A stretch of DNA of 64,000 nucleotides from Progne subis subis (lineage: Eukaryota > Chordata > Aves > Passeriformes > Hirundinidae): positions 1 through 64,000 of the forward strand of contig JAKJHU010000614.1 of assembly GCA_022316685.1 (NCBI GenBank). The letters are read 5' to 3'. The position numbers and the translations under genes are program-made. Under the pieces are notes generated by a model, which worked only from the letters and a program-made list of their open reading frames with translations, was not told the DNA's origin and ran no database searches. Below, in pieces: positions 21,361-31,978 of the stretch (position 1 is the first letter of the stretch; each line of letters starts with the position of its first letter).

Positions 21361-21632
21361 ATTTTCTTTATGTAGTGGTTTCATGTTCACCAAATTCTGG
21401 TTGCCAAATTTAGTGTAGTGGTCTTAGTGTTTATTCCTTTTGTGTGGGAGAGAGATTGGGAGAAAAGGCAAAACAGGCTTAAGCTTAAAAAATGAACAAA
21501 TAGTTTATTAGCACACACTAAAAGAATAGAAAAAGAAAGTTGGGGAAAAAAACTAAAACAAAACAGAATGAAACTCCAAAAACACTCTTCTCTCCCCTTA
21601 CAAACTGTTAACTTTCTTACAAAACAACATAG
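21361..21632. repeat. Possible LTR fragment (unassigned)
   Basis: The segment starts around TGTAGTGGTTTCATGTTCACC and contains A-rich sequence with AGTTTATTAGCACAC. It abuts the tRNA-Arg ERV's 5' LTR without an intervening gene. The texture is LTR-like, but I cannot assign a family or both ends. Confidence 0.3.
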
Positions 21633-22311
21633 TGAGACGTTAATTTTGAGGAACTAAGGATTTTTAGGAAAGTTAAGATAATAAGTTGCTGAATTAGCTG
21701 AAGTAGATAGGTAATCTTTGTTCACAGTTAACAGAAGCCGGATCTTAGATAACCTACCCTGGATCTTGTAACTCATTTCTTGTCAGGTTTATGTTTATGT
21801 ACTTGTGCTTGTAATGAAAAACAAAATGTGGTAAATAGGACATAAGATAGCTGCAGATTTCCTGCTTAAAGGACTCATTGAACACAGGAAACTGTAAGTT
21901 CTACCAAGGATCCATTTGTCATGAATGCATTGAAAAGGTAGAAAGGTCAGGATGAGGAAGACTCAACTTACTTCCACATTTTGGGTGGCCCCTCCCCAGA
22001 ACAGAACCCCGACTCATTTTAAGAAACAAAGTATGCATGCTTAATAGCCTTTTTGCCAATTAGCATACGAAGCGAGGAATGGGAGGTGACAGGGGTATGA
22101 ATATGCATCTGTATTTTGGATATTCAACACTTTTGTAAATAAAAGACTCTGTAATTACCTGTGAAATTCGCAGTGCGAAATAGGGAAATATCCCGCGTGC
22201 TGCCCGGCCGTAATAAACATACACTTTCTAACTTAAAACTGTTAGAGAGTTTTTGTCCGTCACAGTTGGGTATCGATACTAGATCAATACCCATATTTCT
22301 TTAATAAGTCA
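21633..22311 (+). repeat. 5' LTR of tRNA-Arg ERV
   Basis: It begins TGAGACGTTAATTTTG and ends TTAATAAGTCA, with short inverted ends TGA/TCA. It includes GTAAATAAAAGACTC and GTAATAAACATACAC, candidate poly(A) signals, and a GTTTTTGTCCGTCACAG block shared with the truncated copy. Confidence 0.9.
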
Positions 22312-22314
22312 TTT

Positions 22315-22332
22315 TGGCGAGCCAGCCAGGAG
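22315..22332 (+). promoter_or_regulatory. Primer binding site, tRNA-Arg(ACG)
   Basis: TGGCGAGCCAGCCAGGAG lies three bases after the LTR. It is complementary over all 18 bases to the 3' end of vertebrate tRNA-Arg(ACG) as I know it. Confidence 0.8.
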
Positions 22333-23933
22333 ACTGCTCTCTCTGGCCGTGGGGCCAGTGGGGTCCAGGACCCCTCTGGGCGCCCACCCCAATTTTCTGG
22401 GAAGAGGGCTCCTGCAGTCCCGCTGACTACCCAGGGAAAGACCAGAACCTGCTGGAACTACGGACAAAAGGTATGTTTATATTTGAAAAGAGGTACCTTG
22501 GTATAGGCGGTTGGTAAGACACTGAGAGACGCCTCGTGCACAACATACGCCTCTTGGGTTTGTTTGTAAAAGCTGTGACAGCTCTGCAGAGCTTGGTATC
22601 AGTGGTTTGGTAGTCCGTGTCCCGTAGTGGGGACAGGGGCAACCTGTCTTTGCTGTGTCATCTTGCAATTTAAAGGTGCCTTGGCAGTCCGTGTCCCGTG
22701 AGGGGGCAGCGGCGGCAGTGAAATAACCGGTGTTGTTGTTGTGTATTAGGAGCAGTAGTGGCTCCGGTTACAGTTTGTGGTTTAAAGGTACCTTGACAAT
22801 CCATAATCCGAGTGGCGAGCCCGTTCTGGGACGCGAAGGGTCTCGTTGTGGGTCACAGAAAATCCTGACTGCGGCCCCGAGTGCACTGGGTGTGTGTGGT
22901 GTGAACGGATCCGTGTTTTGTGGTCTCGTGGTTTTATGTGTTTGTGTCTTTAGGTGTGGTGCACTGTATGTATCGTGGTCTGTGAGAGTTTGTATTGTAA
23001 GCATTTTGATTTGTGTGATTTTGGAGTGTGGTAGTAACCTGTGTAAATGTTTTTAGGAGTTTTGCAAGCTTGAAGTTGTAAAAGTCTTTTGAATTCCCCG
23101 CCTGATCAGCGGAGGGATCCCTCTGTTTGCAAGAGTGGAAGGATTTAAAGTGTTTGTATTGTATCCAGATTGTGTGCTGGAGGGGAATTAAACTGTGTGT
23201 GAGCTTGAAAAGCGTGTGCTTTTGGCAACAAGATTTTGCTGACGTTTTGTTAGGTGAAAAAAAAAAAAAAAAAAGCATTTGTGTAAGTTTAAATTTTTTT
23301 ATATTTTGAGCTAAAAGGCACAAGCGGCGTAAGGAGGTTTGAAACCTGAGCCAGCCCCAGTAGTTGGGAAGGGGTGATTTGTTTCCCTGGTAACCGCAGG
23401 GGAATCCAGGCTCTGCAGCCTCGGGCCGCGTCTCTAAACTCACTGTAAAACCTAAGAAGTTCTTTTGGTGAGTGAGTGTTTTAGTTAAAGGGGGGGAAAG
23501 TTTTTTGCTTGTTTGTGAGGCTTGCAGTTGCTAGAGTGTGTGGTAATATTTTAAGTCCTGGTGGTGCAGTCCCTAACCACAGAGTGGAGAGGCAGCGTGG
23601 GATCAGGGTTACCCCCCACCTCCTTCTCACGGAGGGATTTGTGTGTGGTGTCCCGGCCGAAATCCGTAGGATTTTTCGGCGAGACTTTGTTGAAACTTCT
23701 GGTGAAGTGTGTTTGGTGTCGTGAGGGACCCCTGGCTATTTTCTTTGTGAACCTAAAACGGTTGGTGTTTGGAGTTGGGTCTCTCTAAGAAAAGGCTTTG
23801 ATTGTGTGCAGAGAGCCCAGAACCTATGCCCAGAGCTGGCAGAAATAGCCGAGAATTTTTTGGTGCTGAGAAACGCAATTGAAGTAGTCTACTTTGTGTT
23901 TTGTAACATCTTGGACCAAAAGGGATTCTAAAC
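22333..23933 (+). other. Long untranslated leader of tRNA-Arg ERV
   Basis: A 1.6-kb GT-rich leader separates the primer site and gag. The piece GTCCGTGTCCCGT repeats around 22612 and 22689. A T-rich pause and a (GTT)n run occur near 22730, and an A19 run lies near 23255. Packaging or internal ribosome entry signals would be expected here but cannot be identified by eye. Confidence 0.6.
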
Positions 23934-24785
23934 ATGGGGGCAAATGAGAGCAAAGAGATTCCCAGAGGAAGCCCTTTAGGGTGTATCTTAACACACTGGA
24001 AAGAACTGGTGGGCTGTGGTGGTACCGAAACTAAGAGGGAGCTTGCTAAGCTTTGTACACAATGGTGGCCATTCTATAAACTTGATGAAGGTGTGAAGTG
24101 GCCAGTAAACGGTACACTGGACTGTGAGACATTATTACAATTGATGCTTTTCCTTTGGCGTGAACAAAAGTGGCAAGAAGTAGCTTATGCTGATATGTTT
24201 TTCACTCTCAGGAATCATCCCGAGTGGCAAAGGGATTGTGGAATGAGGTCACCATCTGATCCTTTAGTGTTAGCCCTTGAAAAGGATAATAAAGCTACTA
24301 AAGGGAAGCCCAAATGGTGTTGTAGTACCTGCTCGATAAATCAGAGGTGCACCCATCCTGACAAAGTATACCAAGCAGAGGCTTTGGAACAAGAGACAGA
24401 AGACATACTTAAGCCATCCCCTAGGAGGCAGGAAAGGAGGAGGGTGGTGGGGGACGCAAATTCAGAACCATCATTGACTCCAACCTCCCCCACTTCATCT
24501 TTAGCTTCATCTTCCTTTGGGAGGACAGCAATTGAGGTAGGGGTTTCTCCACCCACTCCTAAACCCCGGGAACCACCCAAATTTTATCCACCACTGCCTA
24601 GCAGTGACAGTGAGTGGGATGAACTTGAACCCCTCCCACCAGGTCCTAAGATTCCCTCACAAGGACCTATAGCATCACGGACCCGAAAACAAACCAGAGA
24701 GGTCATACAAGCACCTCTAAGACAAGCAATAACCTCTGATGGGGAAACAAAACTGATTAAAGTTCCCTTTTCCTCAATGATTTAG
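23934..24785 (+). CDS. gag: ERV gag, matrix and proline-rich part
   Basis: It starts at ATG 23934 with MGANESKE, Gly at position 2 consistent with myristoylation. The first ~100 residues resemble a gammaretroviral matrix (WPFY, LMLFLWREQKWQEVAYADMF). Residues 180-240 are Pro/Ser-rich, with PPKFYPPLPS containing a PPxY-like late-budding motif. A frameshift leads to the stop at 24783. Capsid continues in another frame, so the copy cannot make full Gag as written. Confidence 0.8.
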   Translation: MGANESKEIPRGSPLGCILTHWKELVGCGGTETKRELAKLCTQWWPFYKLDEGVKWPVNGTLDCETLLQLMLFLWREQKWQEVAYADMFFTLRNHPEWQRDCGMRSPSDPLVLALEKDNKATKGKPKWCCSTCSINQRCTHPDKVYQAEALEQETEDILKPSPRRQERRRVVGDANSEPSLTPTSPTSSLASSSFGRTAIEVGVSPPTPKPREPPKFYPPLPSSDSEWDELEPLPPGPKIPSQGPIASRTRKQTREVIQAPLRQAITSDGETKLIKVPFSSMI

Positions 24786-25608
24786 AAATTTGGGAAAGGA
24801 TTGCTAAGGGCTATCGAAGTGATCCAATAGGGGTTGCTAAGAAAATGAAGTTTATGATTAAGCCGCATTCACCTGATGGGGCAGATCTGCAACTGCTACT
24901 TGATGCCTTAACAGAAACTGAGAAACAATTAGTTTTGAAAGTAGCTGGGGATCTAGCTGAGGATGATTGTAGGACAACACAGGAGGATGTTAAAGATGTA
25001 TTTCCCCTTCAAGACCCAGGTTGGGATCCTAATGATGATGAGGGTTAGGACAGTTAAAGAGATACCAAGAACTGATAGTAAAAGGGCTAGAAAGAGCAAT
25101 CCCCAAAACCATAAACTGGTCAGCCTTATATGCTATCAAACAGGGCCCCTCTCAAACACCTTCTGAATTTCTAGATCACCTGCGAGACGCAATGCGCCGA
25201 CACACCACCCTGGATCCTGGATCTGATGAAGGAACACAGCAATTAATAAATTTATTTTTAGGACAATCCACAGGAGATATCAGGCGGAAACTCCAGAAGA
25301 TCCAGGGTCCAAACAGCCAGAATTTAGAAACTCTATTAGATGAGGCCTGGAGAGTTTTTAGTAACCGGGAAGAAGAGTATAAACAAGGGATGAAGAAACT
25401 AGCAGCAGCAGTAAAAGAAGGAGAAAAGGGAAAACATGGGCAAGGTCCACCAAGACAAGGACCACCCCGACTAGGAAAAGATCAATGTGCATTTTGTAAG
25501 AAGTTTGGTCGCTGGAAAAACCAGTGCCCAGAATTAAGGAAGGGTAATGAACATAGAAAAGGTGATCAGAAAAAGGAAAAAGTAGTTGCTCATGTAAAAG
25601 AGGACTGA
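24786..25608 (+). pseudogene. gag: ERV gag, capsid and nucleocapsid part (interrupted)
   Basis: Capsid-like sequence starts in a second frame (24845 on) and stops at 25046; it resumes in a third. The last block, open to 25605, includes DHLRDAMRRHTTLDP (major-homology-like region is diverged) and nucleocapsid with CAFCKKFGRWKNQC. That zinc knuckle has all three Cys, but the His position is occupied by Arg/Trp. It ends in UGA at 25606-25608, directly in frame with pro-pol. Confidence 0.75.
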
Positions 25609-25650
25609 GGGGGACCGGAGGGCCCTACCCTAGGGGACCCTCTGGTTATA
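25600..25650 (+). promoter_or_regulatory. Probable gag UGA readthrough signal with hairpin
   Basis: The gag stop GAC TGA GGG is followed in the same frame by pro-pol. Starting six bases after the stop, CCGGAGGG can pair with CCCTCTGG (one G-U), enclosing CCCTA paired with TAGGG around a CCC loop. A structured element just 3' of a gag stop is the gammaretroviral readthrough arrangement. The truncated copy at 10.43 kb retains related sequence. Confidence 0.6.
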
Positions 25651-27489
25651 GTTAAACTGGGGAACAAAGAAAAAGAAGTGGAATTTTTGATAGACACAGG
25701 GGCAACATTTTCAGTGTTAAATAAGGCCCTAATACCTGTAACCAATGACTATGTTATGGTAAAGGGGGCAACTGGTCAATCTGAAAGAGCTTATTTTTGC
25801 AAGCCATTGAAGTATAAATTGCGAAAACAGTGGGGCATCCACCGATTTTTATACATGCTGAATGCTCCATCTGCACTTTTGGGCAGAGATTTGCTGGAGC
25901 AGCTGGGAGCAAGAATAATATTCAAAAATGGGGAAATTAGTTTGGAGGTAAAGGATCAACAATATGTAGAACTGTTAAGCTTACTGCTAATAACCAAAGA
26001 AATTGAAGTGGTAAGTGAAAAGGAAAATTTTAGGAAAATAATGGATCAAGTATTTCCAGGAGTGTGGGCCTCCAATATACCAGGAAGAGCAAAGAATGCA
26101 CTCCCAGTGCGAATCAGGCTTAAAGAAGGAGGACAGCCAGTAAGGGTTAAACAATACCCCCTAAAGAAAGAAGATATAGAAGGGGTTAGCCCAATTATTG
26201 AGAACTTTCTGCAACTAGGACTACTGAGAGAGTGTCAATCTGATTTTAATACTCCTATTCTGCCAGTAAAGAAACCTGATGGGTCATACAGATTAGTACA
26301 AGATTCAAGGGCTGTTAACAAGGTAACTGAAGACTTGTATCCAGTGGTTGCCAATCCCTACACCTTGTTAACCTGTTTAACACCTGAACTAACTTGGTTT
26401 ACTGTTCTAGATCTAAAGGATGCTTTCTTTTGCCTCCCTCTCCACGAAGCCAGCCAGAAAATTTTTGCATTCGAGTGGGAAAGCCCTAAAACTGGAAGAA
26501 AAACTCAGCTCACATGGTGTGTGTTAGCGCAGGAGTACAAGAACTCCCCCACTATATTTGGGGAACAGCTTGCCAAGGATTTAGAGTCCTGGGAACCTCC
26601 ACCAGGAGAAGGACAGTTACTCCAGTATGTGGATGATCTCTTAATAGCCACCCAGACCCAGGAGACATGCGTGGACTGGACGGTAAGCCTCCTGAACTTT
26701 CTAGGCCTGCAAGGGTATCGAGTATCCCAGAAGAAAGCCCAAATGGTGAGGCAAACAGTTATTTACCTGGGTTATGAAGTGAGTGCTGGACAAAGGACTT
26801 TGGGGCAGGATCGCAAGGAAGCAATATGCCAGACCCCGAAACCTCAGACAGTGAAAGAACTGAGAACCTTTTTAGGCATGACAGGGTGGTGCAGACTGTG
26901 GATTTCTAACTATGGGTTGCTTGTTAAACCTCTGTATGCCTTGATCACGGAAGGGAGCCGAGATCTTCAGTGGACAAAAGATGCAATCCGAGCCTTCAAC
27001 CAACTAAAGCAAGCCCTTATGTCAGCTCCAGCCCTGGGACTTCCAAACGTGAGTAAACCATTTTTCCTGTTTTCTCATGAGAAGCAGGGGATTGCCTTGG
27101 GAATATTAGCACAGAACTTAGGCCCATACCAGAGGGCAGTGGCCTATCTTTCCAAGCAACTGGACACAGCAGCTAAAGGATGGCCAGGGTGCCTCAGAGC
27201 AGTTGCAGCAGTGAACATCCAAGAGGCACGCAAATTCACCCTAGGCCAGAAGATGACTGTGCTAGTATCTCACACAATGTCTGCAGTCCTTGAGGCAAAA
27301 GGAGGGCACTGGCTCTCCCCACAGAGATTCCTGAAGTACCAAGCCATAATGGTAGAACAAGATGATGTTGAAATTGTGGTAACTAACATTGTGAACCCAG
27401 CTTCCTTCCTCAGCGGGAGTATGGGAGAACCAGTGATCCACGATTGCCTGGAGACCATTGAAGCCACCTACTCAGCCGCCCAGATCTGA
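25609..27489 (+). CDS. pol: ERV protease and reverse transcriptase
   Basis: The frame is open from the gag UGA for 627 codons. Protease: FLIDTGATFS active site (25693-25704) and LLGRDLL flap-side motif. Reverse transcriptase: VKQYPLKKEDIEG, LVQDSRAVN, LDLKDAFF (first Asp), and active-site YVDD at 26626-26637, followed by LGYEVSAGQRTL and FLGMTGWCRLW in the thumb. A connection domain resembles RNase H. The frame ends at 27487-27489, probably by a frameshift, before RNase H. Key catalytic residues are all present. Confidence 0.85.
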   Translation, partial: GGPEGPTLGDPLVIVKLGNKEKEVEFLIDTGATFSVLNKALIPVTNDYVMVKGATGQSERAYFCKPLKYKLRKQWGIHRFLYMLNAPSALLGRDLLEQLGARIIFKNGEISLEVKDQQYVELLSLLLITKEIEVVSEKENFRKIMDQVFPGVWASNIPGRAKNALPVRIRLKEGGQPVRVKQYPLKKEDIEGVSPIIENFLQLGLLRECQSDFNTPILPVKKPDGSYRLVQDSRAVNKVTEDLYPVVANPYTLLTCLTPELTWFTVLDLKDAFFCLPLHEASQKIFAFEWESPKTGRKTQLTWCVLAQEYKNSPTIFGEQLAKDLESWEPPPGEGQLLQYVDDLLIATQTQETCVDWTVSLLNFLGLQGYRVSQKKAQMVRQTVIYLGYEVSAGQRTLGQDRKEAICQTPKPQTVKELRTFLGMTGWCRLWISNYGLLVKPLYALITEGSRDLQWTKDAIRAFNQLKQALMSAPALGLPNVSKPFFLFSHEKQGIALGILAQNLGPYQRAVAYLSKQLDTAAKGWPGCLRAVAAVNIQEARKFTLGQKMTVLVSHTMSAVLEAKGGHWLSPQRFLKYQAIMVEQDDVEIVVTNIVNPASFLSGSMGEPVIHDCLETIEATYSAAQI

Positions 27490-28046
27490 AGGACACTCCG
27501 CTTGAGGATGCTGAGACATGGTTTACTGATGGAAGCAGCTATGTCGTCAGTGGAAGAACATGCTGGGTATGCAGTTACCACAAGCAAGAGGTAATAGAGT
27601 CTGGACCATTGCCAGCTAATACATCTGCACAGAAGGCTGAAATAATTGCCTTAATCCGAGCCCTAGAGCTGGCAAAAGGAAAAGAGATCAACATCTACAC
27701 GGACTCAAGGTATGCATTCGGAGTAGTTCATGCTCACGGAGCCATCTGGAAGGAAAGAGGACTGCTGAATTCACAAGGCAAGAGTATTAAACATGCACAA
27801 GAGATACTGAGGCTATTAGATGCCATACAGCTACCTGAGAGAGTAGCCATAATGCACATCAAGGCACACCAAAAAGTGAGCTCTGAATTGGAAGAAGGGA
27901 ATATGCTGGTGGACAGAGAGGCAAAAGAAGCAGCAAAAGGTGAGGTACCTGATAAGGCTGTTGAGGCAGCATTGCTTCCAGATGGAAAAGTTTCTATTGA
28001 AGGTAAGCCGTGTAGAATAAGGAAGATAAGAAACTTATCAAGGTAG
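27490..28046 (+). pseudogene. pol: ERV RNase H domain (separate frame)
   Basis: FTDGSSYVV near 27522 supplies the first catalytic Asp, AQKAEIIALIRALELA the Glu, and IYTDSRYAFGVVHAHG the next Asp, with a later AHQKV / DREAKEAA block holding the last. All RNase H catalytic positions are visible, but a frameshift near 27570 separates the first from the rest. The frame stops at 28044. Confidence 0.75.
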
Positions 28047-28500
28047 AAAAGGCAAGCCATAACCAGGAAGGATGGGCTCTAACAGATGGAGGGAAACTTT
28101 TAGTACCCTCCTATTTGTTGTGGTCATTAGTACAGAGGGAACATGAGAAAACACACGGGGAATAGATGCCCTGTATAACCATTTGAAAGAAAGAATCATG
28201 GCCAGGAAATTGCAGGGCACAGTGATACAAGTAACTCGTCAGTGTAGTCTTTGTCTCCGAACTAACCCTAAAAATACCCCAAAGCCTAAAGTGGGACAAA
28301 TTGTGAAAGGTTGTGGACCTGGCAACAATGGCAAATTGATTTTACAGAACAGCCCAGGAAGGGAGGGTATCGTTACCTATTGGTGTTAACTGATACCTTT
28401 CAGGATGGCCAGAAGCCTTTCCTGCCAGGACAGTAAGGCATGAGAGGTGACCAAAGCACTGTTGCAAGAAATAATACCACGATTTGGAGTTCCAGCCACC
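28047..28500 (+). pseudogene. pol: ERV integrase, N-terminal half (cut by insertion)
   Basis: The zinc-binding region (near 28130-28260, QCSLCLRTNPKN) and first core strand (WQIDFTEQPR in frame around 28330) are present but in different frames. The sequence stops at CCAGCCACCATAT, where the minus-strand ERV begins at 28505, and continues after 36734. Confidence 0.75.
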
Positions 28501-28504
28501 ATAT

Positions 28505-29111
28505 TGTTCTGGAAAAAAAGTAAGAGGAGTTAGAGACTTGCTGGTTTTGTATGTTTCTTTATTATCAAGCTTGGCCTTGGGGGAGAGCTTGCTTGCTCCC
28601 TTGGCAACGTGGAGGAGGAGGTACACACAGCTTCGCTTCACAGCAAAGCTGGGGACTCCCACCCCCCCTCACGGGCTTTTTCCCTTGCCGGGGAGTCCGT
28701 TTCGCGTCGCTGATCAGGGGTCATCCAGCGATGGGGACTCCTTCTCAGGTCAGGCGACTAAATAAAGCTGCTTCGGCGGACCCCCGTACTTCTTACTAGT
28801 CTAAAATGCGACTACAGTCCTGGATTTTACTTTGGTTCCCTGCTTTTCAGAGTCTCTTGTTCTTGAGTTGTTCCCAGAATTCCAGTGTTTTTTTATTTGC
28901 ATATTCAGACACTATCCGGCGAATGGGAGCAGAGATACAGGTAATAAGGTGAATTCTTAATTAACTAACAAGTAAATAAGGTGATAAATCAGTATTAAAA
29001 CAGGAATAAGGCAAATTCTTTATACAGAACTAGCATTAACAATCTTAATGGAATTACTTAACAATTAAGTAACTAAAACATAGATTATTTGAATAGAATT
29101 TATTTATAACA
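28505..29111 (-). repeat. 3' LTR of tRNA-Pro ERV
   Basis: On the minus strand it starts TGTTATAAATAAATTC and ends CCAGAACA. The polypurine tract AGAGGGGGGAGT precedes it (plus 29112-29123). An AATAAAGAAACATA poly(A) signal lies near the end. Confidence 0.9.
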
Positions 29112-29180
29112 ACTCCCCCCTCTATTTCTTTGATCGAGCTTTAGCTCGCATCAATTTGTCAAAACATAACTAAGTATCTC

Positions 29181-29441
29181 CTATAGGACATTCCCCAAAT
29201 AGGCGCTGTGCATAACTAGCTGTGTTTTTGTGGTCCAATAAACTTTTCCATCCTCTTGGCAAGTATTCAACTGGGAGTGGTCAAAGCAGTTTGGGTTCAC
29301 GTTAGTATGGACCCTGAATAAGGATCTGAGATCCTCTCCATCGTACACTGGATGGTAGCAGTTAGCACAGGCTTTTGTTTCGTAGGTGTGCTTTATGAAC
29401 ATCACCAGTACGATCCCTCCCAAGAGTCCGGTATGGGCCAT
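29181..29441 (-). pseudogene. env: ERV env N-terminal remnant
   Basis: An 86-residue minus-strand frame starts MAHTGLLGGIVLVMFI (signal-like hydrophobic stretch) and continues with several Cys (ACANCYHPVYDG). It resembles the beginning of a surface glycoprotein. There is no transmembrane subunit before the LTR, so most of env is gone. Confidence 0.45.
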
Positions 29442-29559
29442 CCTTCCTGGATCTCTTGCTCCACCCGGCCTTGCCTCTTGGAGTGGAGAGGTCTCCTAAA
29501 GAACCCACTTACATGCTTCCACTTCCCTTCCCTATTAATTTAGTTGCCTTTAGAGAATG

Positions 29560-30020
29560 TTCTGTAGGAGATTTACTCTTTTTTTTTCAGAAAAAAACTT
29601 TATACTCTTTTAATTTTTCTATTACTTAAATTTGTTCAAACTGCTACTTATAGAACTTAACAACTTTTAAAATTAACAAAGAAAAAATCTTAAACTTATT
29701 TAAATCACTATTTATAAAACTTAAACAATATTTAAACTTAATAAAAAAACCCTTATACTTCTTTTTATTACTTAAACTTATTTAAGTTGCTATTCATAAA
29801 ACTTACAATTTAAAAATTATTATTAAAAAAACCCTTAAACTTACTTAAATTCTTACTTATAAAAAAGACTTAAACTATATGTAAAATTAATACCAAAAAA
29901 AACCTTATACCCCTTTTTAATATATCTATTACTTAAACATATCTAAAATTGCTAATTACAAAAACTGACTTAGGTTTACAGAAATTAACCCTTATTGTGC
30001 TCCCCCCCCCCCCCCTTTTT
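29560..30020 (-). repeat. AT-rich ~60-base tandem repeat inside the ERV
   Basis: Six to seven imperfect units carry CTTAAACTTATTTAAA, ACTTATAAAA and AAAAAACCCTTATAC. It ends in a C15 run near 30001. It sits between integrase and the env start, where no repeat is expected in a provirus. Confidence 0.75.
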
Positions 30021-30079
30021 TGAGTTCGTTGATTATGGGGAGGCAACTGAAACAAAAGGTTTTCACAGTCTCTGTTATC

Positions 30080-31039
30080 TTATTTCTTTTTAAAGGTTAA
30101 TTTCAAGTCTTTCGGGTGTGGTGTTACTGTCCACTCGGTTTCATCCGGTGAGGGTGCTGAACTCGGGTTCTCTCCAGGAGGGGGTACTGGCCCTTTAACT
30201 CTGGTGATGTGGGTCCATCCTTTTTCCTTAGTGCGCACTGCTGTGTGAGTTGTTAACAGTACTTGGTAGGGACCTTCAAACTTCGGGGTCAGCGGGGTAT
30301 TAGTCCACGTTTTGATCAATACCCAGTCTCCAGGATTGATATTATGCACATTTGCATCCAAAGGGGAAGTTTGAGGAAGATAGCCTTTCTTTCTGAGATT
30401 TTCTAAGGTTTGTCCAATGGTTTTTAGATATTTTCTAGTGATTTCCTCTCCTTCCAGGTAGTCTTTAGAACTATAAGGAGATAACAAAAAGGGAAGCCCA
30501 AATAACATTTCATATGGTGACACTCCTAGATCTGCTCGTGGCTGTGTTCTGATTCGTAGTAATGCTAGGGGTAAGCATTTAAGCCAATTTAGTTGGGTTT
30601 CTGCTATTAGTTTAGTCAGACATTTTTAATGGTTTTGTTCATCCTTTCTACTCTGCCTGAGCTTTGGGGATGCCATGGGGTGTGTAACCTCCATTTTATC
30701 CCTAAGGCTTGTGTTACCTGTTGTAGAATTTGTGCTGTGAAATGTGGCCCTCTGTCTGAATCAATATTATTTATCAGCCCATACCGAGGGAGGATATCTT
30801 CTAATATTTTTTTGTTACTACTTCTGCTGTTTCTGTAGGGAATGCCTCTACCCAATGGGTAAGGTGATCTATGATCACTAACAAGTGTTTGTACCCTTGA
30901 ACAGGGGGCATCTCAGTAAAATCAATTTGCACGTTCTGGAAGGGCCTTAAGGCTAACTCCCTCCCTCCAGGCTCAGTTTTTCTCATAACTTTTTGATTTA
31001 TTTTCTGACATATTATACATCCCTGAGTAACTGCTTTTG
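30080..31039 (-). pseudogene. pol: ERV integrase (several frames)
   Basis: Minus-strand blocks: VQIDFTEMPPVQGYKHLLVI with the first core Asp (30801-30986), then DRGPHFTAQILQ and SSGRVERMNKTIKN (30616-30855). The latter two acidic residues are exactly 35 residues apart, the D,D-35-E signature. A C-terminal block (30080-30523) has the gammaretrovirus-type LSPYEMLFGLP-like start and a KFEGPYQVLLTTHTAVRTKE domain. At least two frame breaks interrupt it. Confidence 0.85.
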
Positions 31040-31810
31040 CTAATTCGTGTACTCCAATACATAGGTTTTCTTTAGAAAATGGTCACATAACCCCTGGGTT
31101 CCCCAGTGGGTTAAATTATGTATTTCTGTAAGTATTTTTCTGGCTAGGGCTTTATTTAAGAATTTCCGTCCGTCAGCTGTTAACCACACTCCGTGTTCCC
31201 CCTGGTGTAATCCTAATTCTTTTATTGCTTTCTGCTCTTTTTTACTAAACACTTGCTCTATCCTTTCTTCTTCTTTTCTTGGTATTTTCTCCAATTTGAG
31301 GATTTTTACTGGTTCTCCTGGTTCTAAAGCTGCTTCTCTGGCTGTTTTATCAGCTAACTGGTTTCCCCTTATCTCGGGCATATCTCCCTTTCGATGCCAT
31401 TTTATGTGAACTACTGCAATTTCTACTGGTTTTTGTAAAGATTTTAACACTGACTTTATTAATTCTGTGTGTATTAAGTTTTTCCCTTTTGAATTTAAAT
31501 ATCCCCATCCTTCCCAAATTTTCCCAAATGTGTGCACGATACCAAAGGCATATCTAGAGTCTGTGTAAATGGTCCCTCGGTCATCTTTAAGTAAGTCTAG
31601 CCCTCTCTTTAGCGCATATATTTCACAGCACTGTGCTAACCAATTACTTGGTAACTTTCCCTTTTCTAAAACTTTCATTTTCTCTCCCTCAATCACAGAG
31701 TATCCTGATATTCTTTTCCCTTCTACCACTCGGGATGACCCATCTGTGAACAACACTCTCCCATATGGAAGGGGTGTATCCTCTAAATCTTCCCTCACTT
31801 TTGTCTGCAT
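31040..31810 (-). CDS. pol: ERV RNase H and integrase zinc domain
   Basis: A 256-residue minus frame. RNase H motifs: LFTDGSSRVV (Asp), a CCEIYALKRGLDLL block with Glu, IYTDSRYAFGIVHTFG (Asp), and GNQLADKTAREAA (Asp). The C-terminal part holds HNLTHWGTQGLCDHF, the His-His half of the integrase zinc domain, before the frame stops. All four RNase H acidic residues are visible. Confidence 0.85.
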   Translation of the reverse strand: MQTKVREDLEDTPLPYGRVLFTDGSSRVVEGKRISGYSVIEGEKMKVLEKGKLPSNWLAQCCEIYALKRGLDLLKDDRGTIYTDSRYAFGIVHTFGKIWEGWGYLNSKGKNLIHTELIKSVLKSLQKPVEIAVVHIKWHRKGDMPEIRGNQLADKTAREAALEPGEPVKILKLEKIPRKEEERIEQVFSKKEQKAIKELGLHQGEHGVWLTADGRKFLNKALARKILTEIHNLTHWGTQGLCDHFLKKTYVLEYTN

Positions 31811-31978
31811 ATCAATGAGTTCTAGGCAATGGTGTTCTATTCTTCAGTGGGCTCGCCAGAGAGAAATTGAGCTGGATTAAGCTTTTTGATGTTGTTAGTT
31901 CTAGGTTATCTGAATTTATCAGTATAATTTCATATTTTAGGATTCTAGAATCTGTGAGCCACTTTTGAGCTCTTTGAC

